A stretch of DNA of 64,000 nucleotides, taken from Caldimonas thermodepolymerans. GTDB taxonomy: Bacteria > Pseudomonadota > Gammaproteobacteria > Burkholderiales > Burkholderiaceae_C. The position numbers and the translations under genes are program-made. The notes below the pieces were generated by a model that saw nothing but the letters and a program-made list of their open reading frames with translations, did no database searches and was not told the origin of the DNA. Position 1 is the first letter of the stretch. Each line of letters opens with the position of its first letter. The DNA is taken from NCBI RefSeq assembly GCF_015476235.1, contig NZ_CP064338.1, positions 248,001 to 312,000 of the forward strand, in the 5' to 3' direction. Of this stretch, positions 63,902 to 64,000 are shown piece by piece.

Positions 63902-64000
63902 TTCACCAGGCTTGTGCAGGGTGTGCCGGCCTGGTGCCGGGATGTGCGCAGGCACGCCCGTGCATGCGCCTGGGCGGTGCATGCGCGCGGCAGATCGCAC

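Overview
The window is GC-rich chromosomal DNA (about 70 % G+C by eye) with tightly packed, often overlapping genes. Gene content (rmlBDAC, ABC-exported capsule genes, RecQ with HRDC domain, UvrA, TRAP and NitT-type transporters, XRE-free LysR/TetR regulators, -10 elements of the TAGAAT type) fits a betaproteobacterium of the order Burkholderiales. The species cannot be read from the sequence. No rRNA, tRNA, CRISPR array, transposase or phage gene was seen.

Layout. 1-1807: 3' part of a nickel/cobalt uptake operon (nikK-nikL-nikM), cut by the window edge. 2013-10827: mostly housekeeping genes (MFS exporter, recQ, a small hypothetical with a duplicated start region, an outer-membrane barrel protein, a lipoprotein, uvrA, a DsbA-like isomerase). 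10900-29448: a split surface-polysaccharide locus. It holds an rmlBDAC-ugd operon making dTDP-rhamnose and UDP-glucuronate, then csbD, a GNAT acetyltransferase and xth/exoA, then a group-2-type capsule operon read leftward as kpsM-kpsT-kpsE-kpsD-glycosyltransferase-kpsC-ugd-kpsS. Two almost identical ugd copies lie in direct orientation 8.2 kb apart. The glycosyltransferase gene is far less GC-rich than the rest and looks recently acquired. 29878-31284: pyrE and a DUF4124 protein. 31297-36913: a divergently arranged oligopeptide-type ABC transporter. 36979-43012: a two-component system followed by a cyanate module (CmpA/NrtA-type binding protein, permease, ATPase, DUF1348 protein, cyanase). 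43059-46687: ClpP-like protease, TRIC-type channel, a TetR regulator with two matching operators, a 37-residue membrane peptide with an alpha/beta hydrolase, and a DUF456 protein. 46973-49649: small hypothetical genes, an NCS2 nucleobase permease and two micro-ORFs preceded by hairpins. 49998-54980: LysR regulator, class II aldolase-family enzyme and a complete DctQMP TRAP transporter. 55060-63834: a leftward nine-gene operon encoding a 2-oxoglutarate/Fe(II) oxygenase, an alpha/beta hydrolase, a NitT-type ABC importer, a guanine-deaminase-like enzyme and a three-subunit molybdenum hydroxylase. Two palindromes lie upstream of this operon.

How the parts work together. Ugd and Rml supply UDP-GlcA and dTDP-Rha. 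KpsC/KpsS would build the poly-Kdo lipid primer, the GT2-plus-capsule-domain protein is the only candidate polymerase in the locus, and KpsMTED export the chain. The Cyn module would import cyanate and convert it to ammonia and CO2. The last operon looks like an uptake-and-oxidation pathway for a nitrogen heterocycle (purine or pyrimidine type). Its exact substrate is unknown, and it is the best candidate here for an undescribed catabolic system.
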